In this document: piece by piece, positions 1-8,728 of the stretch | Position numbering within the stretch: the stretch's first letter is position 1 | Layout of the letters: each line of letters opens with the position of its first letter | Source: JAWXBA01 sp048499805 | GTDB lineage: Bacteria > Gemmatimonadota > Gemmatimonadetes > Gemmatimonadales > GWC2-71-9 | Direction of reading: 5' to 3' | Assembly (NCBI GenBank): GCA_048499805.1 | Contig: JASNZF010000006.1 | Location: forward strand, 124,001 to 188,000 | Length of the DNA: 64,000 bases | Notes under the pieces: model-generated | What the model was told of the DNA's origin: nothing | Seen by the model: the letters and a program-made list of their open reading frames with translations, nothing else | Database searches by the model: none | Made by a program: the position numbers and the translations under genes

Positions 1-597
1 CCGCGGGTCCGGGCCGAGGGCCTGGAGGATGATGTTCCGCCGGGTGCTCTGCTCGGCCTCCTCCTCGGTCATCTCGCCCGCATCCACGAGGCGCTGCGTC
101 AGCGACTGGTCCTTGGTCAGCTGGATCGCCCGGCCACCCCGGGTCAGGTAGGCCCGGCTGTCGCCGACCTGGGCCAGGTAGAGGGCGCCCTCGAACAGGC
201 CTGCCACCGTTGCGGTGGTGCCCATGCCGCGCACCTCGGGGTGACCCTGGGCGTAGGCATGCAGTTGGTCATTGGCGCGTTCGACCGCCTCGCGCAGGTG
301 CTCCGCGAAGTGCTCGGGCGAGTCGTCGTCCACGCCGGACCAGGCGCCGAGCAGGTGCTCGGAGATCGCCTCGGCAGCCATCGCGCTGGCCACCTCCCCG
401 GCGGCAGCGCCGCCCATCCCGTCGGCCACAAGGAAGAGGCAGCCGCGCGGACCGACCGCATGCTCGGTGGTTCCCTCCAAGGCACAGACGGACCTGGCCG
501 AGAGGTCGGCGATGAGGAAAGTGTCCTCATTGTGGTCCCGCGTGCGTCCGAGGTCGGTCTGGGCAAAGACCGTCGCAAATACCCGAGGCTCACTCAC
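1..597 (-). CDS. PP2C-family Ser/Thr protein phosphatase (3' part beyond window)
   Basis: Metal-dependent phosphatase that removes phosphate from Ser/Thr residues in the cytoplasm. The visible 199 codons carry the family landmarks: RTRDHNED at residues 18-25, DGMGG at 59-63, GTTA at 126-129 and VGDSR at 144-148. The later metal-binding aspartates lie beyond the left edge. The start is taken as the GTG 18 bases after the stop of the kinase gene. It puts the R..NED motif at the usual distance from the N-terminus, and GGGAG lies about ten bases upstream. No membrane segment is visible. Kinase and phosphatase are adjacent and co-oriented, so they are probably one transcript, with the phosphatase reversing phosphorylation by that kinase (inference from pairing, which is common for these families). 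Confidence 0.9.
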   Translation of the reverse strand, partial: MSEPRVFATVFAQTDLGRTRDHNEDTFLIADLSARSVCALEGTTEHAVGPRGCLFLVADGMGGAAAGEVASAMAAEAISEHLLGAWSGVDDDSPEHFAEHLREAVERANDQLHAYAQGHPEVRGMGTTATVAGLFEGALYLAQVGDSRAYLTRGGRAIQLTKDQSLTQRLVDAGEMTEEEAEQSTRRNIILQALGPDPR

Positions 598-615
598 AAC
601 GTCTGCAACTCCCGG

Positions 616-2025
616 TCAGGGTAAGGCATTGAGCAGGTCGCGACAGAGCTTGCGCTCGCCAAACGTGAGGCACTGCTCGAGCCACTGCCGTGCGCTCGCA
701 TACAGCCCCTCACGGCGGAACACATCCGCCACCATGTAGGCGGCCAGGGCGCGGGTGGTATCCGGCACCTCCACCGAACGATACACCTTTTCGGCCTGTT
801 GGCGCGCCTGGCGGCGCACGGCGGAATCGGTGCTGAAGACCGCCTCGTCGGTCGGAAGCTCGGGCAGCGCGGTCCCCGGGGCGCTCCCCGGCGGGCTCGG
901 CGCCGCCGCGGGGGGCGATGGCGGCGGTGTGGTGGGCGGGGGCGCAGGTGCCGGCGGGACGGCGGCTGGCGGCGTCGAGGGTTCACCGTCGGCCACTTGC
1001 CGCCAGGGCTGTGCCCACCCGACCCAAACCAGGGCGAGCAGTATCGCCGCACCCAGGAGCCGTCGCATGGGGTGCCGGGACGCCGGGTGGCGGGGCGCCA
1101 GCGTGGCTCCCGACCGGGGCAGGAGTTCTGTCGGCGGTTCCCCGGCCGCCGTTCCGGACGCCGACACCGCTTCCGCGAACGCCGCGACGTCCGGGAAGCG
1201 GTCGGCCGGCCGGCGGGCCAGGGCACGGGTGATCGTGGCCTGGAGCGCCGGGCCGACGGTCACGCCGGGGAGCAGTTGCTCGAGGGGCGCCGGGTCCTCG
1301 GTCAGGCGCAGCAGCATCGTCTCCTGCGTCGTCTCCCCGAGGAAGGGCAGCTTCCCCGTCAGCATCCGGCAGGCGAGGAGCGCCAGTTGGTACTGGTCGC
1401 TGCGCGCGTCGACCGGGTCGCCGGCAATCTGCTCCGGACTCATGACCTCGGGTGTTCCGACCATCATGCCGTCGCGGGTCAGCCCTTCGCCCTCCGGGGA
1501 CCAGGCGATCCCGAAGTCGAAGACCACGGGCGTCTCCACGCCATTGCGCTGCACCAGCATCACGTTGGCGGGCTTCAGATCGCGGTGGATGATGCCGCCT
1601 GCATGGGCGGCGGCGAGTCCCGCGGCACAGCCAAGGGTGATGGCCAGGGCACGAGGCGCCGAGAGCGGGCCGCGGGCCAGGGCAGTCGCGAGCGACTCCC
1701 CCTCGAGGTATTCCATGGCCAGCCATGCCAGGCCCTCCGGGGTGCGGCCGGAGTCGTAGACATGGCAGAGGTTGGGGTGCGCGATCCTGCTGGCGAGCAT
1801 GGCCTCACGCGCGAACCGCGCGGCGGCGTCGGGGTGGGCGGCTCGGCCGGGCAGCAGTACTTTGAGGGCGCAGCGCCGGTCGAGCTGCAGCTGGCGGGCC
1901 AGGTAGACCGCGGACATTCCCCCGCTGCCGAGCAACCGCTCCACCTGATAGCGCCCAGCCACGACCGTGCCGGCCAGGGTGGCGGCCGACGGAGGTGGGG
2001 GGGACTCGGAAGGCGTTGGGTTCAC
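616..2025 (-). CDS. Membrane-anchored Ser/Thr protein kinase with C-terminal helical repeat tail
   Basis: Hanks-type kinase, 469 residues from the chosen GTG. Catalytic landmarks: glycine loop GSGGMSAV at 33-40, ATP lysine in CALKV at 65, HRDLKPAN at 147-154, DFG at 170-172, and TPE at 191-193 in place of APE. One membrane span lies at about 323-338, so the kinase domain is cytoplasmic. The outside part is a proline-rich stretch followed by an alpha-helical tail of about 80 residues (VRRQARQQAEKVYRS, ASARQWLEQC) resembling a TPR pair, not PASTA repeats. The frame stays open to an ATG at 2181. The GTG at 2025 is preferred because the extra residues are Arg/Pro/Gly-rich and unlike a kinase N-terminus. 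The PP2C gene follows. Substrates are unknown. Confidence 0.88.
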   Translation of the reverse strand: MNPTPSESPPPPSAATLAGTVVAGRYQVERLLGSGGMSAVYLARQLQLDRRCALKVLLPGRAAHPDAAARFAREAMLASRIAHPNLCHVYDSGRTPEGLAWLAMEYLEGESLATALARGPLSAPRALAITLGCAAGLAAAHAGGIIHRDLKPANVMLVQRNGVETPVVFDFGIAWSPEGEGLTRDGMMVGTPEVMSPEQIAGDPVDARSDQYQLALLACRMLTGKLPFLGETTQETMLLRLTEDPAPLEQLLPGVTVGPALQATITRALARRPADRFPDVAAFAEAVSASGTAAGEPPTELLPRSGATLAPRHPASRHPMRRLLGAAILLALVWVGWAQPWRQVADGEPSTPPAAVPPAPAPPPTTPPPSPPAAAPSPPGSAPGTALPELPTDEAVFSTDSAVRRQARQQAEKVYRSVEVPDTTRALAAYMVADVFRREGLYASARQWLEQCLTFGERKLCRDLLNALP

Positions 2026-2124
2026 GCGATGGGGTTCCAATCCGCGAGGGCTGTCAGGCGCCCCGCTCCTCACGGTGCCGCCCCGACCGCGCTGCGATCT
2101 CCGGACGGGGCACGCGCGCCCGGG

Positions 2125-2130
2125 AATGTA
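2125..2130 (-). promoter_or_regulatory. Candidate -10 element (TACATT) for the kinase-phosphatase operon
   Basis: TACATT on the minus strand, in the TAnnTT form shared by other candidate promoters in this window. It predicts a start near 2118 and a leader of about 90 bases. No clear -35 is seen. Confidence 0.35.
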
Positions 2131-2228
2131 GGCCCCGGCGCCGGGCCGGGTCAACGTCAAACGGCTCGTCGCCGATCCCACCCGCTGGGGGGTGGGAGAC
2201 GGCCGCTGGTTGTGGCAATTCGCTGCGG

Positions 2229-4445
2229 ATGGACGTCTCCTCCATGATGCCTGTACCCCGGATTTTCCTCTTCGTCGCGGCGCTCCTCTGGGGCGCCGTT
2301 GCCCCGTGTTCCCTGCGCGCCCAGTCGGCGTCGGAGCGGGCCGCGCTGGACGCTTTTCGGGATTCCCTTCTCGTCATCCTCGATCCGGTGCCGCTGCAGC
2401 AGCTCGAGGGCGAGTTGATGCGGGCGGCCAAGGCGCGTCCCGACAACCCCCTCCTGCACCTGCGCCAGGGCTTCCTCTCCCTGCGCCTGGGTGATCTGGG
2501 CATCCTGCGGTACTACGACGACGCGGCGTCGGAGTTCCAGTGGGCCGTGGAACTCGAGCCCACCTGGCCCTACGGGTGGTTCGCCCTCGGCCTGGCCGAG
2601 TATGAACTGGGAAGGGTGCAGGGGCCGGGGTCCCGCCGCGCCACGATGCTCGGGCGGGACGCCAGCAGCCGCGCCTCCAGTGCCTGGATGCGCGCCGCGA
2701 TGGCCGACCCGGCGTTCGCGGCACGGTTGGAAGTCCTCGCAGCGCAGGCGGTCCGCCGGCGCGACGGGGAACGCGCGGCCGTGGTGCTGGCGGCGCTCCG
2801 GGAGGCCGTGGCCTCCGAGCCGGCCGGACGGCGATCACCCGCGCTGCTGCTCGCCGCTGGGCGGGTCGAGCGTGAGGTGGGCGACCTGCCGGCGGCGCTC
2901 AACGCCTTCGAGACCTACCGGAGGATCGGGAACAACCGGGCCCTGGGCCTGCTCGAGGTGGCGCGCACCCGCTTCCTCCTGGGCCAGCTGGAGGGAACGG
3001 AGCCCTATTTCGACGGGGCAGCGATGGACGACCTGGTGGCCCTTGCGGGCTACCGGGCCGACCTCGAGGTGGTCGCGCCGGAAGCGGTGATGGCGCGGTT
3101 CGATGCCCTGCGGGGACAGGCCCGCGCCGACCTGCTCGCCACGTTCTGGGGGACCCGGGATCAGCTGGACTTCCGCGCTCCCGGGTCCCGGCTGCGCGAG
3201 CACTATCGGCGGTTGGCCTATGCCCGCCGGCACTACTCCGCCGGCGGGTGGAGCCTGCCGAGCGACCCGGCGTTCCTCCGCAACGAGGCGGTCCTCGATG
3301 ACCGGGGCCGGCTCTACGTGCGGCACGGGGAGCCCGATGCCCGGGTCACCCTCAATTCGGTGGGGGTGGAACCGAATGAGTCCTGGTCGTACCGCCGCGA
3401 GGGTGGCGACCTGGTGTTCCATTTCGTGGCCCGGCAGGATCCCGACCGGTATCGCCTGGTCGAGAGCCTGCTCGACGTGGTCGACATGCGCGGCAGCGTG
3501 GCGGCGGGCTCGGGCGGCTGGGCGGAGCGTGCCCCGGTCGCCGGGACCTCCGACCAGCTCATGCGGTCGCGGGAGGGGTTTGCCACTGTGTACGCGGAGC
3601 TGGGTCCCGGGCGCTCGGGCGATGGCCGGCGGGCCGCGGCTCGCGAGCGGGCCATGGTCCAGTCGAGCATCGAGGTGGGGCTCTCGAGCGACAGCTACGA
3701 GCCGCGTTTCGCCCGGGATCTCGCGGCCCGGCTGATTGCGGTCGCGGCGACCGGGGCCGATGGGGCTCCCGTGGCGCACCTGCAGGTGGCGGTGCCCGGT
3801 TTCGGCCTCGAGCCCTGGCAGATTGACGGGAAGCTCCACTATCCGATGCGCCTGCGCCTGGTGGCCCTCGATCCCGACGGGGTGGTGCGCGCGGAGGTGG
3901 ACACCATCCTGGCGCCGGAGGTCGAGGCGCCGATCCGCCCCGATCGGTATCTCGAGCAGGTGGTGTCGGTCCCGGTGCCGCCGGACACGCGCCTGGTTTA
4001 CCGGATGGCGTTGTTCGTCGGGCAGCAGAGCGGGTCGGCCTCACCGATCGACACGATGGTGACCCTGCCGACGTATGCCCCTGACCTGCGGCTCGGGGAC
4101 CTCGTGCTCGGGGCGGGGGACCAGGGGGGCAAGTCGGGGGAGGTCGCCCTCCTCCCGATGCAGAGTCTGAGCCGGAGCGTTCGGCTGGTGGTGCGCTCCG
4201 ACCTGGTGGGCGTGGCCGGCGACGGTCGCTGGCGGGCGACCTTCGTGCTCCGCGACCCGGACTCGGGGGCGGTGGTGTACTCGACGAGTTTCGACGGCCG
4301 GGTGGAGGGGGGTCGGGGTGTAGTCCGACGGGACCTGAGCATCCGGCGAGTCCCGCCCGGCCGTTATCTGGCGGAGCTGGAGGTCACCGATCCGGCGGAG
4401 GGGGTCGCGGTGCGGCAGCAGCGGCTGGTGGTGACCGCCCCCTGA
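2229..4445 (+). CDS. Secreted GWxTD-domain protein with helical repeat N-terminal half
   Basis: 738 residues. A signal peptide (MMPVPRIFLFVAALLWGAVA...LRAQS) directs export. In-frame ATGs at 2244 and 2247 are alternative starts with a tighter signal peptide. Residues about 35-280 are helical and rich in paired Ala/Leu/Arg, TPR-like. The GWxTD domain follows at about 290-410: FWGTRDQ at 306, RHGEPD at 365, and NESWSYRR at 383 followed by LVFHFV, matching the family pattern of a YGEPD-type turn and an E.W.Y / F.F strand pair. The C-terminal 300 residues are beta-rich and end in a strand pattern (RRVPPGRYLAELEV) typical of Ig-like folds. GWxTD proteins have no established function. They occur in Gemmatimonadota, Acidobacteriota and Bacteroidota, often near envelope genes. 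It is divergent from the kinase gene, with about 200 bases between the two starts. Confidence 0.8.
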   Translation: MDVSSMMPVPRIFLFVAALLWGAVAPCSLRAQSASERAALDAFRDSLLVILDPVPLQQLEGELMRAAKARPDNPLLHLRQGFLSLRLGDLGILRYYDDAASEFQWAVELEPTWPYGWFALGLAEYELGRVQGPGSRRATMLGRDASSRASSAWMRAAMADPAFAARLEVLAAQAVRRRDGERAAVVLAALREAVASEPAGRRSPALLLAAGRVEREVGDLPAALNAFETYRRIGNNRALGLLEVARTRFLLGQLEGTEPYFDGAAMDDLVALAGYRADLEVVAPEAVMARFDALRGQARADLLATFWGTRDQLDFRAPGSRLREHYRRLAYARRHYSAGGWSLPSDPAFLRNEAVLDDRGRLYVRHGEPDARVTLNSVGVEPNESWSYRREGGDLVFHFVARQDPDRYRLVESLLDVVDMRGSVAAGSGGWAERAPVAGTSDQLMRSREGFATVYAELGPGRSGDGRRAAARERAMVQSSIEVGLSSDSYEPRFARDLAARLIAVAATGADGAPVAHLQVAVPGFGLEPWQIDGKLHYPMRLRLVALDPDGVVRAEVDTILAPEVEAPIRPDRYLEQVVSVPVPPDTRLVYRMALFVGQQSGSASPIDTMVTLPTYAPDLRLGDLVLGAGDQGGKSGEVALLPMQSLSRSVRLVVRSDLVGVAGDGRWRATFVLRDPDSGAVVYSTSFDGRVEGGRGVVRRDLSIRRVPPGRYLAELEVTDPAEGVAVRQQRLVVTAP

Positions 4446-4652
4446 GCGGGGGGCGGTAATCACGTTTGTGATGTGAACAACGGTTCGTCAGGCCGTTGCG
4501 ACGATTCTCCCCGTATTGTGTCTCCCCGTCGGTTCCCCTACTTTGACCGTCCCACCACGACCCACCGGACCGTGCGTCCATGGACGTCGTTGGGGGTGCA
4601 CTTCCGATCGCTTTTCGTCGGCCTTCCAGGTCTTCCGTTGAAGGGAAATGTC
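4446..4652 (+). other. Intergenic leader region before nrdJ
   Basis: About 207 bases. It holds two small perfect hairpins (arms ATCAC/GTGAT at 4459-4472; CAACGG/CCGTTG at 4478-4498), possibly the end of the upstream transcript, and then the candidate promoter. It is too short and lacks the recognisable conserved box of a cobalamin riboswitch. I see no NrdR-box pair. Confidence 0.4.
4539..4544 (+). promoter_or_regulatory. Candidate -10 element (TACTTT) for nrdJ
   Basis: TACTTT within CCCCTACTTTGACC fits the TAnnTT form used elsewhere here. It predicts a start near 4551 and a leader of about 100 bases. No convincing -35. Confidence 0.4.
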
Positions 4653-7163
4653 ATGACTGCTCCCACGCCAAGGGGCGAGATCGAGTTGTCGCCCAACGCC
4701 CGCACCGTTCTGGAGAAGCGCTACCTGGTGCGCGATGAGCGTGGCAAGCCGGCCGAGACACCCGAGGACCTGTTCTGGCGGGTCGCCCGCACCATCGCCG
4801 AACCGGATCGGGCCTATGGCGCCTCCGCGGGGGCCGTCGAGGAGCTGGCCGAGGCGTTCTACGGGGTGATGGCCAAGCGGCTGTTCATGCCGAACTCGCC
4901 CACCCTGATGAATGCCGGCCGCCCGCTCGGGCAGCTCTCGGCCTGTTTCGTCCTCCCGGTCGACGATGCCCTCTCCAACGGGCGGAGCGGGATCTACGAC
5001 ACCCTGCGCTCGATGGCGCTGGTGCACCAGTCGGGCGGGGGCACCGGGTTCAGCTTCTCGGCGCTGCGGCCCAAGAACGACATCGTCCGGTCCACCATGG
5101 GCGTGGCCAGCGGCCCGGTCTCGTTCATGAGCCTGTTCGACGCCTCGACCGATGTCGTCAAGCAGGGCGGCACCCGCCGGGGCGCCAACATGGGCATCCT
5201 CCGGGTGGACCATCCCGACGTCATGGACTTCATCACCTGCAAGGACGACACGACCCGGATCACCAACTTCAACATCTCGGTGGGCGTCACCGACGCCTTC
5301 ATGCAGGCACTGGAGCGCGACGAGGAGTACGACCTGCTCCACCCCGCCAGCCGGCAGTCGGTGGGGCGCCTGCGCGCCCGTGCGGTCTGGGAGAAGATCA
5401 TCCACGGGGCCTGGAAGACCGGTGAGCCGGGGGTGTTCTTCATCGATCGCGCCAACTACTACAACCCGGTGCCGCACCTCGGCTCGTACGAGGCGACCAA
5501 CCCGTGTGGCGAGCAGCCGCTGCTCCCCTATGACGTCTGCAACCTGGGCTCGATCAATCTCGGCGCCTTCATCAAGGGCGACGACCTCGACTGGGATCAC
5601 CTCCGGCGCGTGGTCCACCTGACGACCCACTTCCTCGAGAACGTGATCGACGCCAACCACTACCCGCTCGCCGAGATCACCGACCTGGCCCAGCGGATCC
5701 GCCGGATCGGCCTCGGGGTCATGGGGCTGGCGGATGTCTTCGTCCGCCTGGGGATCGCCTACGACTCCGAGGACGCGGTCAAGTTTGGCCGCCGGATCCA
5801 GAAGTTCGTCGACGACGAGGCCAAGAACGAGTCCGAGCGGCTGGCCAGCCTCCGGGGCCCGTTCCCCGAGTGGGAAAAGAGCATCTGGGGACCCGACGCC
5901 ACCTGCGCGCGCGACCCCCAGGGTCGCCGGATCCGCCCGATGCGCAAGCTGCGGAACTGCAACGTCACCACGGTGGCCCCGACCGGCACGATCTCGATCA
6001 TCGCCTCGTGCAGCTCCGGGATCGAGCCGCTCTTCGCCGTGGCCTTCATGCGGAACCAGGCCGGCGTCCTGATGCCCGATGTCAACGAGGACTTCCTGGC
6101 CATCGCCAAGGCCGAGGGGTGGCACAGCGAGGAGCTGATGCGGAAGATCGCCGAAGCGGGACACATCCGCTTCGACGAGGTGCCCGCCAAGTGGCAGCGG
6201 GTCTTCGTGACGGCCAACGAGATCAAGCCGGAGTGGCACATCCGGATGCAGGCGGCGTTCCAGGAGGCCAATGACTCGGCCATCTCCAAGACCTGCAACT
6301 TCGCCAACGATGCCACCGAGGAATACGTCGAGGAGATCTATCGCCTCGCCTACCGGCTCGGCTGCAAGGGCGTCACGGTCTATCGCGATGGCAGCCGCGA
6401 CATGCAGGTGCTGTCCACCGGTTCCACCGCCAAGAAGGTCGCCGAGCAGGCCACCAGCAGCGGCCAGTCCGAGGCGCGCGCCGACCTCGGGGCGATGACC
6501 GGGGAGCATCCGCGCCCCGCCGCCGCGCCGTCCGCCGACCTGCACGGGGAGCTGGCCGAACTCCACGCCGAGAACGAGCGCCTCCGCAAGGTCGTCCACG
6601 AGCTCGAGTCCGAGAACCTGCAGCGCCGGCAGAAGCGATCCCGTCCCGAGCTCCTCAAGGGGGCGGTGCGCCGGGTCGAGACCCCGCTCGGTTCCCTCTA
6701 CGTCACCATCACCGAGGACGAGAAGGGCCAGCCGTTCGAGGTCTTCATGAGCCTCGGCAAGGCCGGTGGCGCCCTGATGGCCGATGTCGAGGCGATGGGC
6801 CGCCTGGTCAGCCTCGCGCTGCGCTCGGGGATCCCCATCAAGGAAATCCATCGCCAGCTGCGGGGGATCTCCTCGGATCGGGTGATCGGGCTGGGGGCCA
6901 ACAAGGTCATGTCGGTGCCGGATGCCGTCGGGATCGCGATCGAGCGCTACATGCAGGACAAGCAGGGCATCCAGCAGGAGCTGCTCCCCGCCGCCCAGAC
7001 CCCGGGTGCCACGGTCCAGGTCGTGACCCAGGGCGCCGAGCAGATTGTGCTCGGCGGGCTGCAGGAGACCCTGATGGGCGCCTGTCCGGATTGCGGGTCC
7101 CAACTCGAGTTCGCCGAGGGGTGTGCCAAGTGTCACGTCTGTGGCTTCAGCGAGTGTGGCTGA
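4653..7163 (+). CDS. nrdJ: Adenosylcobalamin-dependent ribonucleotide reductase (class II)
   Basis: Reduces ribonucleotides to deoxyribonucleotides with a cobalamin-generated thiyl radical, independent of oxygen. 836 residues. The ATG is preceded by AAGGGA. Landmarks: SACF with the first redox Cys at 98, HQSGGGTGFSFS, NPCGEQ at 283-288 (thiyl Cys285, Glu287), APTGTIS and the CKGVTVYRDGS end of the barrel. The C-terminus ends with ACPDCG...CAKCHVCGFSECG, a Cys-rich redox tail. Between barrel and tail lies a TSCPD-type domain (RRVETPLGSLYVTI ... ALRSGIPIKEI). It is preceded by an unusual charged heptad stretch at about 625-660 (LHGELAELHAENERLRKVV) that should form a coiled coil. The organism therefore needs B12. 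No other nrd gene is in the window. Confidence 0.96.
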   Translation: MTAPTPRGEIELSPNARTVLEKRYLVRDERGKPAETPEDLFWRVARTIAEPDRAYGASAGAVEELAEAFYGVMAKRLFMPNSPTLMNAGRPLGQLSACFVLPVDDALSNGRSGIYDTLRSMALVHQSGGGTGFSFSALRPKNDIVRSTMGVASGPVSFMSLFDASTDVVKQGGTRRGANMGILRVDHPDVMDFITCKDDTTRITNFNISVGVTDAFMQALERDEEYDLLHPASRQSVGRLRARAVWEKIIHGAWKTGEPGVFFIDRANYYNPVPHLGSYEATNPCGEQPLLPYDVCNLGSINLGAFIKGDDLDWDHLRRVVHLTTHFLENVIDANHYPLAEITDLAQRIRRIGLGVMGLADVFVRLGIAYDSEDAVKFGRRIQKFVDDEAKNESERLASLRGPFPEWEKSIWGPDATCARDPQGRRIRPMRKLRNCNVTTVAPTGTISIIASCSSGIEPLFAVAFMRNQAGVLMPDVNEDFLAIAKAEGWHSEELMRKIAEAGHIRFDEVPAKWQRVFVTANEIKPEWHIRMQAAFQEANDSAISKTCNFANDATEEYVEEIYRLAYRLGCKGVTVYRDGSRDMQVLSTGSTAKKVAEQATSSGQSEARADLGAMTGEHPRPAAAPSADLHGELAELHAENERLRKVVHELESENLQRRQKRSRPELLKGAVRRVETPLGSLYVTITEDEKGQPFEVFMSLGKAGGALMADVEAMGRLVSLALRSGIPIKEIHRQLRGISSDRVIGLGANKVMSVPDAVGIAIERYMQDKQGIQQELLPAAQTPGATVQVVTQGAEQIVLGGLQETLMGACPDCGSQLEFAEGCAKCHVCGFSECG

Positions 7164-7213
7164 GACCGGACTTCGAACCCCGGTTCCGTCACCGGATCGG
7201 ATGAACCAGGTGC

Positions 7214-7237
7214 AGGGGCCTCCAGACGGGGGCCCCT
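7214..7237 (+). terminator. Hairpin after nrdJ
   Basis: Inverted arms AGGGGCC (7214-7220) and GGCCCCT (7231-7237) with a ten-base loop, 50 bases after the nrdJ stop. The following TCGCTT is only weakly T-rich, so it may be a Rho-assisted end. Confidence 0.5.
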
Positions 7238-7289
7238 TCGCTTGGGTGCAACCCAGGCGGCCCCCCGTGCGCTCCGGGGCCGGTGCGCC

Positions 7290-7295
7290 TACTTT
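7290..7295 (+). promoter_or_regulatory. Candidate -10 element (TACTTT) before the TSUP permease
   Basis: TACTTTCC matches the TAnnTT hexamers of this window. The predicted start near 7302 is just upstream of a 17-codon leader ORF that ends on the permease start codon. Confidence 0.4.
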
Positions 7296-7305
7296 CCAGC
7301 CCGAA

Positions 7306-7359
7306 ATGCCTGCCCTCCACTCGGCGCTGCCCGCCTCCCACACCGGAAACGGCCGTTGA
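7306..7359 (+). CDS. Possible 17-residue leader peptide
   Basis: ATG-initiated reading frame encoding MPALHSALPASHTGNGR. Its TGA overlaps the TTG start of the next gene (TTGA). It starts only a few bases after the predicted transcription start. It may couple translation to the permease gene or may be chance; nothing in the peptide is recognisable. Confidence 0.25.
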   Translation: MPALHSALPASHTGNGR

Positions 7360-8081
7360 GCAGTCCCCTCCAGTTCCTGGCCGTCACCGCGATCATGACC
7401 GGGGGCGCCCTGGTGCAGGGCTCGATCGGGTTCGGCATGGGGCTCCTGGCGGTGCCGTTCCTGGTCCTGATTGATCCGGCGCTGGTTCCCGGCCCGATCC
7501 TCTTCGTGTCGGGAGCCCTGAGCGTCCTCATGCTGGTGCGGGAACGGCATGGGATTCAGCGCAACGACCTCGCCTGGTCGCTGTCGGGCCGGGTTGGCGG
7601 AACCGCCCTGGCGGCTGCGGTGCTGGTGATCGTGCCGAGCGAGCGGCTCGAGGTCCTGTTCGGGGCGCTCATCCTGATCGCGACCGCCCTCACCGCTTCC
7701 GGTCTCCACCTGCGGATGACTTCAGCGACATTGACCGGCGCCGGCTTTCTCTCCGGATTCATGGCCACGGCGGTGTCGATCGGCGGACCACCGATGGCGC
7801 TCCTCTACCACCGCCAGGATGGGCCCCGGCTGCGGGCCACCCTCAGTGCGTTCTTCGTCTTCGGGACGGTGATTTCCCTGACCGCACTCCACCTGGTCGG
7901 GCGGTTCGGCTGGAAGGAGTTCCTGATGGCCCTCGGCCTCATCCCCGGGATCGTGCTGGGGTTTGCCCTCTCGATCCAGATGACCCGCAAGCTCGATGGC
8001 CGGGCGCTGCGGCCCACGATCCTGGTGGTCTGCGCCATCACGGGGTTCATCGTCCTGGTCGAGGCGATCCGCCACGGCTAG
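7356..8081 (+). CDS. TSUP-family (TauE/SafE-type) membrane transporter
   Basis: 241 residues, almost entirely hydrophobic, with about seven to eight membrane segments. It carries the family's N-terminal repeat motif (GGALVQGSIGFGMGLLAVPF) and its second-half counterpart (GFLSGFMATAVSIGGPPMAL). The family exports or takes up sulfur-containing or organic anions; the substrate here cannot be read from sequence. The start is taken at a TTG because no ATG or GTG lies close upstream in this frame and the first membrane segment begins eight residues later. Alone between nrdJ and the lipoprotein gene, so context gives no substrate. Confidence 0.85.
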   Translation: MSSPLQFLAVTAIMTGGALVQGSIGFGMGLLAVPFLVLIDPALVPGPILFVSGALSVLMLVRERHGIQRNDLAWSLSGRVGGTALAAAVLVIVPSERLEVLFGALILIATALTASGLHLRMTSATLTGAGFLSGFMATAVSIGGPPMALLYHRQDGPRLRATLSAFFVFGTVISLTALHLVGRFGWKEFLMALGLIPGIVLGFALSIQMTRKLDGRALRPTILVVCAITGFIVLVEAIRHG

Positions 8082-8116
8082 GCGCGCCATCCTCGCGGGC
8101 CGCCGGGACGTGCGGT

Positions 8117-8122
8117 ATCTTC
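8117..8122 (+). promoter_or_regulatory. Candidate -10 element (TATCTT) for the DUF4440-like gene
   Basis: GCGGTATCTTCCCAGG. The predicted start at about 8129 gives a leader of roughly 100 bases ending in a strong AGGAGG six bases before the ATG at 8232. Confidence 0.45.
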
Positions 8123-8231
8123 CCAGGTGCACCCCCAACGCCCGGCCGCGGCCACGGATGGCCCCCGGCCGATCCGGCACCGGCGGCACCTCCAGCCCCT
8201 TGAAGCCCCCACCCGTCCCTAGGAGGCCCAC

Positions 8232-8726
8232 ATGGCATTCCTCCACCGTTCCCCCCTGGCCGCGCTGCTGGTGGCGATCGCCTGCGCCCCGGCGGGCAAC
8301 ACCGTCGGCGAGGCCGACCTCGACGCGATTCGCGCCAATCATGCCGCCTTCGCTGCCGCCGTCGTGGCGGGCAATCATGATGCCGTGGCGGCGCTCTATG
8401 CCGAGTCTGCGGTTGTGATGCCCGCCAACGAGCCGATGCGTCGTGGCCGGATGTCGTACCGTGAGTCCCTCGAGGCCATGCCGCCCGTGGGAAGCTTCAC
8501 GATCTCCGGTGAGGAGATGACCCCATTGAGCGGCGATGCGGTCCTGGTGACCGGCCAGTTCAACATCAGCCTGATGATTCCAGGGGCAGAGATGGCGATC
8601 GCGGACACCGGGAAGTTCCTGGAGGTCTGGGTGCGCGAAGCCGATGGATGGAAACTGGGGTGGGACATCTGGAACAGCGACCTCCCGCTTCCCACGCCGG
8701 CCGCGGCGACGCCGGACGGGAACTAG
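8232..8726 (+). CDS. Small exported SnoaL/DUF4440-like protein, probable lipoprotein
   Basis: 164 residues. The N-terminus is a signal peptide ending in ALLVAIAC, so Cys18 can serve as a lipidation site (the lipobox is not ideal). The rest matches the SnoaL/nuclear-transport-factor-2 fold as used by DUF4440 proteins: helix ANHAAFAAAVVAGNHDAVAALYAE, a strand with VVMPANEP, RGRMSYRESLEAMPP, and a closing strand pair FLEVWVREADGWKLGWDIWNS. No catalytic residues can be assigned. It is followed two bases later by the probable start of mtnP, so the two may be co-transcribed. Confidence 0.75.
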   Translation: MAFLHRSPLAALLVAIACAPAGNTVGEADLDAIRANHAAFAAAVVAGNHDAVAALYAESAVVMPANEPMRRGRMSYRESLEAMPPVGSFTISGEEMTPLSGDAVLVTGQFNISLMIPGAEMAIADTGKFLEVWVREADGWKLGWDIWNSDLPLPTPAAATPDGN

Positions 8727-8728
8727 CC

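Noticed and set aside
4446..4652. Cobalamin riboswitch before nrdJ
   Set aside because: The gap is about 200 bases, the transcribed leader only about 100, and I see no B12-box-like conserved core.
7161..7200. tRNA-like TTCGAACCCC sequence after nrdJ
   Set aside because: No acceptor stem, anticodon arm or CCA context around it; part of the nrdJ trailer.
4488..7709. 1073-codon open frame antisense to nrdJ
   Set aside because: Shadow of a GC-rich coding strand. Its translation has no domain structure, is His/Gly/Arg-rich and runs through nrdJ, whose motifs are complete.
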